Notes: generated from the letters alone by a model not told the origin. Positions 10,490 through 20,960 are shown, numbered from the stretch's first letter. The stretch: DNA of 64,000 nucleotides from Azorinus chamasolen (GCA_963576725.1 OY755246.1:71850371-71914370); one strand, 5' to 3'. Numbers and translations are program-made.

Positions 10490-11696
10490 GTATGCGGTAC
10501 TCTTGTTAATATATATAAATGATATTGCTGAGAATTTGTTAAGTTTAACAAGGTTGTATGCTGATGATAGTTCTGTTCTGCTTCATCGGTCGAGGATATT
10601 GAAGGTATACTTAATTATGATCTGAGTATTATTTCATACTGGGCCAAACAATGGCTTGTTAAATTTAATCCCGCCAAAACTGAATTCCTGTTCTTTTGCC
10701 TTAGACACCATGAAAATGCACCAAAACTGTACTTCGAAAATTCATTGATAAACCTAGTCAAAGATCATAAACTTCTTGGAGTTACTCTAAGTTCTAATAG
10801 TCAGTGGCAAACTCATATAGAAACTATACTCCAATCTGCCTCAAAAGTTATCGGGATAATGTGCAAACTACAATTTACATTAAACAGACAAAGCTTAAAT
10901 CAAATAAATATATCGCTCTTATGTCCGCCCAAATTTGGAGTACTCTTATGCTGTCTGGGCAGGCTGTACTGAAAATCAAGTAGGTGCTATGGAACTCCTG
11001 CAAAATGGGACATCACGTATAGTTATTGTTCTCACTAGGTCTGTCTCATTGGAAAAGTTATATAGAGAATGTGGTTGGGAATCTCTAAAAACTAGGAGGG
11101 AACTGCAGAAGTATTACTTCATGTATAGAATATATAATAACGTAACCCCATCATATATTTCAGATCTTTTCCAACTGCATGTAAATACTAGAACCAATTA
11201 CCAGCTTAGAAATCAAGAAAACTTTACCGTGCCTCTATCTTGAACTGAAATCATGCACAAATCTTGCATACCAAGTTCTATTGAAATGTGGAGTAACTTA
11301 GACAGAAATATTAAATCAGCAACGTCTCTAAGATCCTTCAAATCTAATCTTAAGCGTAATACTCCGATCACGCTCCCAACGTTTTATTTACACGGCAACA
11401 TGCGATTAGCTGTTTTCCAAGCAAGGATTCGAAACAACTGTAGTAATTTAAAAATAGATCTCTATAACAACAAATTATCTCCTGATCGTGTCTGTGCCCA
11501 ATGTAATACATATTCAGTAGAAGACGCGAGACATTTCTTCTTCAGATGCAGTCGGTTTCAAACACAGCGTATTATTCTATTTAATCAAACAAGAGATTTC
11601 CACCCACTTAGCACCGAATCTTTGCTATTCGGAAAGGATTGTGTCTCTGTTCAAGATAATTGCACACTTTTTGAAGCTGTGTTGATAAATTTCTAA
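10490..11696 (+). pseudogene. LINE reverse transcriptase C-terminal part and C-terminal zinc-knuckle-like region
   Basis: Reading resumes with LIYINDIAEN and LYADDSSVLLHRS; the catalytic YADD is at 10557-10568. The thumb and downstream region follows in three frames (10745-10972, 10935-11243, 11253-11696). Near the end, CAQCN...EDARHFFFRC is a CCHC-like cluster common at the C-terminus of CR1/Jockey-type ORF2. At least three frame breaks are present. About 480 bp of untranslated sequence follows. Confidence 0.85.
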
Positions 11697-12477
11697 GTGT
11701 TACACAAATGTTGAATGAGGAGTAACAGCAAGTTTAGAGTCATATCCAAACTTTTTTTCTGCTATTTATTTCTACTGGTGATTTAACTGCTTCATTTTAA
11801 GGATTCTTAATGTCGGAGTGTCGTAATTACTAGATCTGAAGCGTCATACGGAAACCTACACCTTCCAGCAGCAGTCACTTTAGCCTGACCACTAAATTGC
11901 CAAACTTCAGATTACAGTACCTAGTACTATTAGACCTTCATACATATTCTTCGTCTTTTCTTCTTGATATGTTGTCAATATATAGTCATATTCTTTTTCT
12001 TCTTTAATCATCATATTCTTCTGCTTCTTCTTCTACTGTTTCCTCCTGTCTTTTTTGTGTATGTTATTGTGTAAATATTAATTTGCAATGTTGAAATTGT
12101 AGGGGAAGGGCCGTAACTAATGTTCGTAGAACGTGTGGCCCAACCCCTTTCAATATATTATATTGAAATAAAATATGTTCAAACTATTTACAGATTTAGA
12201 AATGCGAAATTACATTTGACTCTGTGTGGTTGAAATTTATTCATAAATTTTGCGTGTGGGCAAATGGAACAGCCGATCGAAATGCCGCGCGTTCAGTTCA
12301 TTAACACGGATTAAAGCACGTTTATCGGTATTCTTTGTTATATGCCGTAGGTTCAGAGTCGTGTTAGAATATATTATATATATTGTTGAGTATTGTACTG
12401 AAATCTATTGGACGAGTGCACAGTTGTGAAAAGTTTTGTTTGACAAGCGGTGCCGAGTCCAATATCGCTTTTCATGT

Positions 12478-12692
12478 CGCTCGAGTCCAGCACATTTCAG
12501 TACGGGACTCAACAACTCGAGTCCAATACATTTTAGTACGGGACTCAACAACACGAGTCCAATACATTTTAGTACGGGACTCAACAACTCGAGTCCAATA
12601 CAGTTCAGTACGGGACTCAACAACTCCAGTACGGGACTCAACAACTCGAGTCCAATACATTTCAGTACGGAACTCAACAACTTTATTGTACG
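12478..12692 (+). repeat. 36-bp minisatellite, about 6 units
   Basis: Unit contains GTACGGGACTCAACAACTCG and AGTCCAATACATTT. Frames on both strands stay open because 36 is divisible by three. Confidence 0.93.
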
Positions 12693-12699
12693 CCACCGC

Positions 12700-13350
12700 A
12701 CCAACTATTGAGGTTTTGTCAGTACCTAAGTAAGGGATGTTATTTATATACTTTGTGAGACGCAAGGTTTTGCATAGATCTAGTGCTTTTTAATGTATTT
12801 TAGGTAACAATTTGCTAATTTTCATATATTTACAGAAGCTGATTGAACAAAATTATAAAAATTTAAGATTACAAAATCTGTTTAATTTTAAATTTAAAGA
12901 TTATACATGTACCTTTGTATTGAAGAAACATATAAGTAAGTATGTTTATACAATTTTGTTCAAACAGCTTACAGTATATTAATGTTGCATACACAGTTTA
13001 TCCAATACACGTAATATACCTGGAAGCTGATTATTGAAGACAACAACAGCACATAGTTGCCAACTATTGATGAAAGACATGTATATATAAACATCGGTGC
13101 ATTGATGAGCTGCTGTTAAGATTAATATAAGATGATGAACACTTCTTGAGATGTCTGATACAATCAAACGTGTATGCAGTAAAGATGAAGCGATGGAAGA
13201 TGAAACTATCAGACTCTTCTTGTTAATTCACCACACGTATATATATTTATGGCATGTACTGTTTGATTAGCAGGCGAACTAACTCAATTTTCATATTCAA
13301 GTGAAACTTTTGCTTTGATAAATACACTTCAGAATTAGTTCAATACCATG
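12700..13350. other. no recognised feature
   Basis: AT-rich intron sequence of the carbonic anhydrase gene. No open frame with family similarity, no array and no hairpin found. Confidence 0.6.
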
Positions 13351-13356
13351 TCATAA

Positions 13357-13423
13357 GCCAACAGAGCAGACCCTGATCAAACGACTCAATAGGAGCCGTC
13401 TGATCCGGGTCTACTCTGTTTGC
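13357..13423. repeat. family A hairpin (subfamily 1)
   Basis: Left arm ACAGAGCAGACCCTGATCAA, right arm GAGCCGTCTGATCCGGGTCT...CTGTTTGC. The tail TAATGCGTGAAAATGCGTTT follows on the right. Confidence 0.85.
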
Positions 13424-13672
13424 TAATGCGTGAAAATGCGTTTATATGAAGGGAATGCTAATAAAGCAAAGGTCACTGACTATAACTGTCGGGTTATTCC
13501 ACTTGAACTAAATACTTGACGAGTGGCGAGACCAATATGGATTTCAGCAGTAAAATGCGGATTGATATTGGACTTTCACGTGATGCAAATTCTTGCCATC
13601 TATTACTTTACATTTATGAGGTGAATAATTTGCTACTGTGCCAGTCTTTTTAAAAAATGGTGCCAGATTGAA

Positions 13673-14400
13673 TTTTAGCTCACCTGAGCCGAAGGCTCAG
13701 GATGAACTATTTTGACCGCTCCCTGTCCGTCGTCCGGCGTCTGGCGGCGTTCGTCGCCCGTCCACATTTTCAAACGACATCTCCTCTGAAATTGCTGACC
13801 CGATTTTAACCAAACTTGGCAGAAGCATCAGTGGCTAGGGGGAACGAAATACTGTTCAAAGTTTATGGCTAGAGTTATTCCCCTTGCTGTGAGCATGACC
13901 GAATAGATGACTTTTAATTCATAGGAAAATATTTGAAAATCTTCTTCTGTGAAGCTAAAATGTCCAGACATTTGATATTTGGTATGTACATGTATTGTTA
14001 TCTAATGACCCTCTATCAGTTTTACATAGGAAACTCTTTAAAACATTCTTCTCTGAAATTAAAATGACCGGAACCTTTTATATTTGGTATACATGTATAT
14101 CATCTAATGGTCCTCTATCAGGATTGTTCAAATTATGACCATAGGGCCAAAATGGCCCCGCCGTAGGGCTTATCAGTTCTTGATAGGAAAATCTTTAAAA
14201 TTCTTCTTCTCTGAAACTGAAATGCCCAGAAATTTGGTATTTGGTATGTATCATTAGCCAATGGTCCTCTACCAATAGTGTTCAAACTATGACTCCCGGG
14301 CCAAAAATGGCCTCGCCCAGGGGCATTGTCTTCAGCACGGTTTAAATCATAACTGCAACAGATCATGGTTTTAGGTGGCAGTGTCTTCAGCATGGTTTAA
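13673..14400 (+). mobile_element. dispersed element beginning with the AGCTCACCTGAGCC palindrome
   Basis: AGCTCACCTGAGCCGAAGGC at about 13678 leads into CTCAGG, forming a short hairpin, then a GTCCGTCGTCCGG run. Two to three degenerate units follow with AAATTCTTCTTCTCTGAAA and ATTTGGTATGTA (13940-14270). It lies within a carbonic anhydrase intron, just downstream of exon 3. Confidence 0.55.
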
Positions 14401-14471
14401 ATCCTAATTGAGCGGAGTACAATCTACTGGTACATATTTGGACAGTACTAAAAGTTCAATAGTTGTGTTAC

Positions 14472-14608
14472 CTGTAGTTCAAACGCTCTACCCCTAACTC
14501 CGCCGTAGTGTAAGTGGAAGTCGTTGAACATGTACGTGTCGCTACGGTACGGGATTCTCGACAGCTTCAGGAGCGTCGGCTTCTCGGGCTCAAACGTGCT
14601 CGAGTGAC
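14472..14608 (-). CDS. carbonic anhydrase exon 3 (first two zinc histidines)
   Basis: This 137-nt exon encodes residues 98-142, ending in phase 0 at CAG|GTAACA. It starts with H98, the proton-shuttle position (NNGH), and contains FNDFHLHYGG, whose H128 and H130 are the first two zinc ligands. The usual tryptophan of HFHWG is tyrosine. The tail GVRGRAFELQ is extra compared with human CA II and is the first half of an insertion continued in exon 4. Confidence 0.93.
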
Positions 14609-14754
14609 CTGACGGTTACAATATAAAAACGCAACGTGTGAAACATAATACTGAACTCGTCGATGCTACGTTTTGTTGTCTGCACAATTTCTTGTCTGCT
14701 TCAATCTTCATCATTGCATTTTACCACGTGCTTTACCCCTACAGTAATGTCCTT

Positions 14755-14823
14755 TGCAAACAATGCAGACGCAGATAATAGGGCTTTTAGGAGAGCCCTC
14801 TCATCAGGGTCTGCACTGTTTGT
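14755..14823. repeat. family A hairpin (subfamily 1)
   Basis: GCAAACAATGCAGACGCAGA on the left and CATCAGGGTCTGCACTGTTT on the right; the inner stem is AGGGCTTTTAGGAGAGCCCT. Confidence 0.8.
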
Positions 14824-14948
14824 CATGTTACAGTATTCTTTAGAAAAAACCCTAAATATTCACCATAATTATGCTTGACCTGTTTAAATTTTGAAATAGT
14901 TAATTTGAAAAATCAGCATTGTAAGAGTTAAACACAGCATTAAATAAT

Positions 14949-15006
14949 TCGAATCCTGATGAGCACCGAGTTACTAGGCGTCTTATCTGGATTCAAACTA
15001 TTTGCA
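14949..15006. repeat. family A hairpin (subfamily 2), partial
   Basis: TCCTGATGAGCACCGAGTTA pairs with TAGGCGTCTTATCTGGATTC, followed by AAACTATTTGCA. The outer left arm is lost. Confidence 0.6.
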
Positions 15007-15477
15007 GAAATTGACTAATGGCAGCGAAATATAGCAGATATGGTACAGTAAGTATCTCTTATCTCTTTTCAGTGACCACGTGAAGAAAGTACGGTTGTGT
15101 TGTGGTCCGTCTTTAACACTTTCAACGCTCACATGTTAAAATGATTATTCCAAAATTAAAACTGGTTATAAAGCTGAAAGTTACTTCTTTTTTCTACTAT
15201 GTAACCTTTTAGCTGATAGAGACACATTTTATTCACAACCAGAGTAGACCCAGCTCAGACGGTTTCTACAGGTTCATAAAGGTTTAACTGTACATAACCA
15301 ATACGCTAACATATGGGCCTTGTTTGTTAAAAATGTATATGGTTGAATTAATAAGAAGTTCATAAGAATGCACATTAAACTTTTAAATTAAACTATTGTT
15401 TGAGAAAGTGGTTTTATTGTAGCAGACATCATATCTAAGATAACGTATCTAATCAAGCTTTACATTGTATGGGTGAG

Positions 15478-15690
15478 ATAGAGAACACATATCTACACAT
15501 TGTATTGGTGAGATAGAGAACAAATATCTACACATTGTATGGATATCTACACATTGTATGGGTGAGATAGAGAACAAATATCTACATATTGTATGGGGGA
15601 GATAGAGAACAAATAACGACACATTGTATAGGTGAGATAGAGAACAATATCTACACATTGTATGGGGAAGATAGAGAACAATTTCTCGCT
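15478..15690 (+). repeat. 35-bp minisatellite, array 1
   Basis: About six copies of CTACACATTGTATGGGTGAG with ATAGAGAACAAATAT, including a truncated 17-nt unit (CTACACATTGTATGGAT). Confidence 0.93.
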
Positions 15691-16028
15691 TCTCAGTCGT
15701 GCTAGATAAGCTGAGTTACTAAAAATAGCCGTACTAGAAATCCTTATCTGGAACACCCCGTGACTAGTGTATTCATACGCGCGATTGGGTAAAATCAATA
15801 CAAGGGAAGGACTTCTTACAGAATTATACCAACATGTCTATAGGCAACAACCTTATGAATTGAAATTAATATAAGTAATTAGCACAAATATGAAATTCTT
15901 TTTATCATATAAACACTTTAAAAGCCTATTTAATTAACTGAAGACGTTGTTTTGTAGTCACTCAGTCATTTATATTTACGCCAAAACGTAACGTTTGTGG
16001 TTGTCATAACAAATGACGTCATTAGAGG

Positions 16029-16166
16029 GTTAATACACGTTTTTTCGGGCAATAACATCTGCAGTGTACCGAGGGACTATTGTTGGCCCGAGCCCGAAGG
16101 GCGAGGGCAACAACATTCCCGAGGGACACTGCAGATGTTATTGCCCGAAAACAAACGTGTATTAAC
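16029..16166. repeat. family D hairpin, 138 bp
   Basis: GTTAATACACGTTTTTTCGG...ATCTGCAGTGT pairs with ACACTGCAGATGTTATTGCC...CGTGTATTAAC over about 40 bp. An inner hairpin is built on GGCCCGAGCCCGAAGGGCGA. The ORFs overlapping it are not genes. Confidence 0.85.
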
Positions 16167-16714
16167 GCTATTCTTGCAGAAAACCAATTTTCTGCTCTCC
16201 TGCATCAATTTAATTCCTCAAAATACAAGCAAAACAACGGCAGCAAAACTATACACTTCTTTGACACTTCGTCGATTTATGCTGTTTCCGGGCCACTGTT
16301 TTCTTTTCGACGTCAATTCATGATTGTATTAAATACCGTTTACACGGAATTTCATTCAATATGTCTATCACTAAAAACAGTTCATTGTCGGTGCTCCTGG
16401 AAATACTCACACCCCGGCGTTCACCTAGCTTAGGCCAAAACGCTGTAGCATTCGCGTCCATTGTTTACCTTAGGCCCGTAATAAGTAAAATTAAAACCGG
16501 TCAACAACAGCGCGTGAGCACGAGAATCGCCTTGTTAATACATGGTCTAGCGGGACTACAACAGCACGTTTTATGCAAGAATTTGGTGTCACGCCTAAAG
16601 TTATGCTGCGGTCTGTTGCTATTAGATATGGAAGTCGTATTACGCAATGTAAAGTAGTACTTCACAAAATTCGTTAATTTTCTTGGTTTTAGGGCGTATT
16701 TCAGAGAGAAAAAT

Positions 16715-16862
16715 AATCAAGCATGGGATTTGTTAAAGCCGGGGGGTTCTATACCCTCGGTTGGTCTGTTCCTATCGGAAACTCGCTAAAGCTCGTTTCC
16801 GACTGGAACAGACCAACCTCGGGTATAGAAACCCCCGTCTTTAACAAAACCCATGCTTGATT
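16715..16862. repeat. family E hairpin, 148 bp, near-perfect
   Basis: Arms of about 58 bp: AATCAAGCATGGGATTTGTT...TTGGTCTGTTCC against GGAACAGACCAACCTCGGGT...CATGCTTGATT. The centre contains a second pairing (ATCGGAAAC/GTTTCCGA) with AAGCTCG. It directly abuts the second 35-bp array. Confidence 0.88.
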
Positions 16863-16867
16863 CTATT

Positions 16868-17148
16868 AATCTACACATAGTATGGGTGAGATAGAAACAA
16901 ATATCTACACATTGTATGGGTGAGATAGAGAACAAATATCTACATATTGTATGGGGGAGATAGAGAACAAATATCTACACATTGTATGGGGGAAATAGAG
17001 AACACATATCTACACATTGTATGGATTTCTACACATTGTATGGGTGAGATAGAGAACAAATATCTACATATTGTATGGGTGAGATAGAGAACAAATATCT
17101 ACACATTGTATGGGGAGATAGAGAACAAATATCTACACATTGTCATGA
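16868..17148 (+). repeat. 35-bp minisatellite, array 2
   Basis: Eight units of the same 35-bp motif as 15478-15690, again with one truncated unit (CTACACATTGTATGGATTT). Carbonic anhydrase exon 2 begins about 200 bp to the right. Confidence 0.93.
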
Positions 17149-17349
17149 GTGACCAAAAGGGCGCACCCCGAACAGACGTCACGCCAGAGATATGGCGGCT
17201 GATCTGGATCTAACGCCGTGTGCAGTACAATATGACAATCTTTTACCGATCTTTCACCGGAACAGCTCTATTAATACCCAATCTTTGTTGAATCATCATT
17301 ACACAAGAAAGTGTGACTTTAATCAATTTATAATCGTTAAGGCTTGTAC

Positions 17350-17508
17350 CATTGTTCTTGAGTTCTCCTCTTAAGATGTTGCTTTCATATTCCATCTTTG
17401 GACACTGACAGGAGACGCCATACCTGACCTGGTCTGTCCTGATGTCTACTGGCGATTGGTGAAATCCCCCACATGTCTCACTGTATGTAAACGGCCAGTT
17501 AACGACCC
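17350..17508 (-). CDS. carbonic anhydrase exon 2 (N-terminal core)
   Basis: This 159-nt exon encodes residues 45-96 with split codons at both ends. The acceptor is a strong pyrimidine tract ending ACAG; the donor is G|GTACAAG. It contains NWPFTYSETCGG then HQSPVDI (60-66), the hallmark N-terminal motif of alpha-carbonic anhydrases, and ends in KNN, which joins the next exon to make the NNGH motif. C56 is the first cysteine of the expected extracellular disulfide. Two further cysteines (VSCQCPK) are not typical of the family. Confidence 0.93.
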
Positions 17509-17648
17509 CTGTAAAAGGACAAAACAACACTTTCTTGGCGCCAGCACGTGGCTGTACTGACCATTACTTTAAATCACTCTACATAACCCTTAGTGTTCTA
17601 AAACAACTGATGTCTGCTGAATCCAAGATCTGTTTCCCTTCGTCGGAA

Positions 17649-17747
17649 AGATTTACAGACACAAGTGGCCGAGCGTCCAACAGATTTACAGACACAAGTG
17701 GCCGAGCGTCCAACAGATTTACAGACACAAGTGGCCGAGCGTCCAAC
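17649..17747 (+). repeat. 33-bp minisatellite, 3 identical units
   Basis: AGATTTACAGACACAAGTGG with CCGAGCGTCCAAC, three times with no differences, so a very recent expansion. Confidence 0.95.
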
Positions 17748-17810
17748 AGTTTGGATCCAGCTGATGTGACGAATTACTCGGCATCCCATATTGATCCACG
17801 TTGTTCGCGA
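17743..17810. repeat. family A hairpin (subfamily 2)
   Basis: CAGTTTGGATCCAGCTGATG, GACGAATTACTCGGCATCCC, then a decayed right end. It abuts the 33-bp array ending at 17747. Confidence 0.65.
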
Positions 17811-18086
17811 ATGGCAGTACATTTAGAGGGGATTATTGTGTCTACATTATGTGTAAAATTTAATGCTCTCCATTTGCCCGTTTTGGTCAATTACATCGGC
17901 AATCGGTTGTTCAATCAAACACACCTCTTATACCGCTTTCAGTCTTACGAAGGCTTTAATTTTATCACCACCCCTTTTATAAGGAGTGACTTTAATATAC
18001 GGAAACATACTCGTAGGTGAGTTTGTAATAATAGTGAGTAAAACATGGCCAATCTTTCAAAATATCATAATAATGTAGAAAGATTG

Positions 18087-18868
18087 ACAATGATTATGTT
18101 ACTGTTACTACAAAGTCCCCTTTGTTTGGCAATGAGTGTGTTACTGTTACTACAAAGTCCCCTTTGTTTGACAATGAGTGTGTTACTGTTACTACAAAGT
18201 CCCCTTTTTTTGGTAATGAATGTGTTACTGTTACAACAAAGTCCCCTTTGTTTGGTAATGAGTGTGTTACTGTTACTACAAAGTCCCCTTTGTTTGGTAA
18301 TGAGTGTGTTACTGTTACTACAAAGTCCCCTTTGTTTGACAATGAGTGTGTTACTGTTACTACACAGTCCACTTTGTTTGACAATGAGTGTGCTACTGTT
18401 ACTACAAAGTCCCCTTTGTTTGGTAATGAGTGTGTTACTGTTACTACAAAGTCCCCTTTGTTTGGTAATGAGTGTGTTACTGTTACTACAAAGTCCCCTT
18501 TGTTTGGTAATGAGTGTGCTACTGTTACTACAAAGTCCCCTTTGTTTGGTAATGAGTGTGTTACTGTTACTACAAAGTCCCCTTTGTTTGGCAATGAGTG
18601 TGTTACTGTTACTACAAAGTCCCCTTTGTTTGACAATGAGTGTGCTACTGTTACTACACAGTCCACTTTGTTTGACAATGAGTGTGCTACTGTTACTACA
18701 AAGTCCCCTTTGTTTGACAATGAGTGTGTTACTGTTGCTACAAAGTCCCCTTTGTTTGGTAATTAGTGTGTTACTGTTACTACAAAGTCCCCTTTGTTTG
18801 ACAATGAGTGTGTTACTGTTACTACAAAGTCCCCTTTGTTTGACAATGAGTGCGTTACTGTAGAACAG
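18087..18868 (+). repeat. 42-bp minisatellite, about 18 units
   Basis: Unit TGTTACTGTTACTACAAAGT with CCCCTTTGTTTGGTAATGAGTG. Being 14 codons long, it keeps frames open on both strands (18045-18863 plus; 18094-18720 minus). Variants CACAGTCCACTTTG and TTTGACAATG recur as blocks, showing multi-unit duplications. Confidence 0.95.
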
Positions 18869-18960
18869 AATAGAACTTTATTGTACATCTCAGGCACCGG
18901 AGTGCATCAGGAGGAAATATAATCCACACAATAGTCGTCCACTATGACAAAATACAATCA
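18868..18960 (-). mobile_element. possible LINE 3' end fragment
   Basis: GAACAGAATAGAACTTTATT followed by GTACATCTCAGGCACCGGAG resembles the ends of short minus-strand non-LTR fragments (AATAGAACTTTATT next to a conserved 3' UTR). It begins exactly where the 42-bp array stops. Evidence is weak. Confidence 0.3.
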
Positions 18961-19012
18961 TGATAACAAATAAGGTTACTATGGAGACATACACTACTCT
19001 GTCGTATTCTGA

Positions 19013-19077
19013 CAGTTTGGACCCTGGTAGCACGTCGAAGTACTCGACATTCTATTATATGTGGATGCAAACTGTTT
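19013..19077. repeat. family A hairpin (subfamily 2)
   Basis: CAGTTTGGACCCTGGTAGCA on the left, centre CGTCGAAGTACTCGACATT, right end GTGGATGCAAACTGTTT. Confidence 0.75.
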
Positions 19078-19137
19078 ACAACTGTTGCCACGGGTTCGTA
19101 TATGGCAGGTAGAGAGTTAACATCTGTGATCTCCTAT

Positions 19138-19203
19138 GCAAACAGTTTGGATCCAGAGGAGACGCCGCGTACCTCGGCGTTTCACCAGGACCCGGACTGT
19201 TTG
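19138..19203. repeat. family A hairpin (subfamily 2)
   Basis: GCAAACAGTTTGGATCCAGA, centre GACGCCGCGTACCTCGGCGT, right end CAGGACCCGGACTGTTTG. Only 60 bp separate it from the copy at 19013. Confidence 0.85.
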
Positions 19204-19522
19204 TTAGTATGTATACAAATGAAGATTGTAGCAGACGACTAGTTTACATGTAACAAATTGTAGCAGACGACTAGTTTACATGCAACAAACTCGGCAGCGA
19301 AAGAGTTACGTGACACTGTGTTAAACAGTTCATGCTATTAACAGTTAAAAAAGTTTAAATGTAAATGTCTAACCCTTTCCCTGTTCAATAGGAATGAAGG
19401 TACATGTAAAAAGACACAATATATATTTATTGACTGATGTTACATGACGGTTTATGTTCATGCGTATCCGGTATTGGTAGAGACTGTAAAGTCGGTAATT
19501 ATTTTTATTTCGTAGGAAAATA

Positions 19523-19583
19523 GGACAGACCCATAACTGACTACTCCTACACTAGTCGTCTGTTCCGGGTCTACCCTGATTGT
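19523..19583. repeat. family A hairpin (subfamily 1)
   Basis: GGACAGACCCATAACTGACT pairs with GTCGTCTGTTCCGGGTCTAC. The left end is degraded; the tail AAATGCGCGAAATGGCATTT with GAGGGTTAAAG follows. Confidence 0.75.
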
Positions 19584-19868
19584 AAATGCGCGAAATGGCA
19601 TTTTATGAGGGTTAAAGACTACAAGTTCGGGAAGAATAATGGACTACTATTAGACAATATATATATAGTTCGGATATCGGATAACCATGCAGTTTGACGA
19701 AAGTATACATACAGTGAGTAAGTAATCTACATACGAGATAAAATTCTTTAGTGCAATTCCTACGGTAATAAATTTATTATAGTTGTATTCGTATAGATAA
19801 GGCTGTTATTAAAATCAGTGAAACTGATTTGTGTATATACAGCTAGGTGGCCTAGGTTAATACACCGT

Positions 19869-19926
19869 CCCCTTTATTTGACAATGCTTGTGTTACTGTT
19901 ACTACAAAGTCCCCTTTGTTTCTGTA
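19869..19926 (+). repeat. isolated remnant of the 42-bp array
   Basis: GTTACTGTTACTACAAAGTC and CCCTTTGTTT recur 1 kb beyond the main array, as one and a half units. Confidence 0.85.
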
Positions 19927-19964
19927 TATTAAAGTCACGCTCTACAATAAGCACATATTTTCAA

Positions 19965-20105
19965 TAAAATCACTAAACATGGTGCTGGTTAAGTTAATTA
20001 ATCTGAAGATCGTCAATTTGAACTTATATTGAAAATGCCCCTACGATACAAATAAATCGTTTCCGTTGCTACTTATTTGTTGTACAACAAAAACGGACCA
20101 AACCT
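19965..20105 (+). repeat. dispersed repeat I, copy 2
   Basis: GTCAATTTGAACTTATATTG, AAATGCCCCTACGATAC and AAATAAATCGTTTCC match 2665-2822. Confidence 0.75.
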
Positions 20106-20892
20106 TGCACAGGATTTAATGTGAGAAGACCCTTTTCACAGAGAGGTTAAGGCTAAGATTTTATGGAGCTTTGACAATGTCAATAGCAGAGTTTTGTGTA
20201 GAATTTATTTGTAGTATCGTGTCGCTTTTAGCACACCACTTGCACGTAAGATTAAAGCAAAGTGCAGCTTTACATGAGTTTTATTTCAGTGTATCATAAA
20301 AACAACCCACAAAGACACAACCTTCTGTTATAAAATCTAGACTGATGTTTGGTATGTAACAGGACCAAAAGCCTTAAATAATTATAGCTGAATACTTTAG
20401 AGACGAAATTGCCGCCATATAGTATTAGATTCTATTAATCTAAATCATTTCTTGAAATAATTGGTAACTGTTGGAATCAATGTGCGTATATTAAAGATAG
20501 CATTTAAATTAATTCTACAAAATCGCACAGCCACCCTACACATTAACTTGTTGCTACATAGAAGTACAACTGTACATTGAACAGACTATTGAGGCAAGTT
20601 ACACATGTTTGTTTGTAGCTACACAGCACGTTACTCCATTTACTACGTGAAACCATATCTCACGACATGAATTTAGATGCGAGAAATCACAAAATGATTT
20701 TAAAGGTTATTTAAGGGGTGTGCTTTCTACTACGTTTCTACACATTAGTTAAAGCAATAAAGAACTATGAAAGGCGTGCTTTCTACTACGTTTCTATATA
20801 TTAATTAATTAGTTAATGTAATAAAGAATGAGTATGAAAGGCAAATGAGACATTCCTTGTAGAAAACCATCATTGCAGTAATGAACCCATTA

Positions 20893-20960
20893 GCAAACAA
20901 AGCAGCCCTTGATCGGAGGACTCCTATAGGAGCTGTCTGATCTGGGTCTACTCTATTTGC
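20893..20960. repeat. family A hairpin (subfamily 1)
   Basis: GCAAACAAAGCAGCCCTTGA pairs with GATCTGGGTCTACTCTATTT plus GC. The tail AAATGCGTGAAAACACGTTT then GGGGAAGGGTTAA is well preserved. Confidence 0.85.

Larger units (their letters stand above)
7400..12175 (+). mobile_element. 5'-truncated, decayed non-LTR retrotransposon (LINE), split by another element
   Basis: Broken frames encode the region before reverse transcriptase (7430-7800), the RT domain (8090-8725 and 10499-10620) and the C-terminal region (10640-11696). A long 3' UTR ends in an AATAAAA-type A/T-rich tail near 12175. The endonuclease domain is absent, so the copy is 5'-truncated. Frameshifts and stops (for example 7782, 8484, 8634, 10624) make it inactive. 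A 1755-bp element (8726-10480) interrupts it inside the RT. NYRPVSL, GVPQG and YADD resemble CR1/Jockey-type elements; the exact clade is not determined. Confidence 0.9.
19210..20890. other. mostly unannotated intron sequence
   Basis: Apart from the hairpin at 19523, the 42-bp remnant at 19869 and repeat I, nothing is supported. TCTACTACGTTTCTA occurs twice (20725, 20780) in a small duplication. Confidence 0.55.

Noticed and set aside
15997..16657. Overlapping ORFs across hairpin D
   Set aside because: The frames run through both arms of a palindrome, none has domain similarity, and no splice or promoter context was found.
18045..18863. 272-residue ORF rich in LLLLQSPLCL repeats
   Set aside because: It lies entirely in the 42-bp minisatellite. 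Because the unit is 14 codons, frames on both strands are open; there is no start context, signal or splice support.
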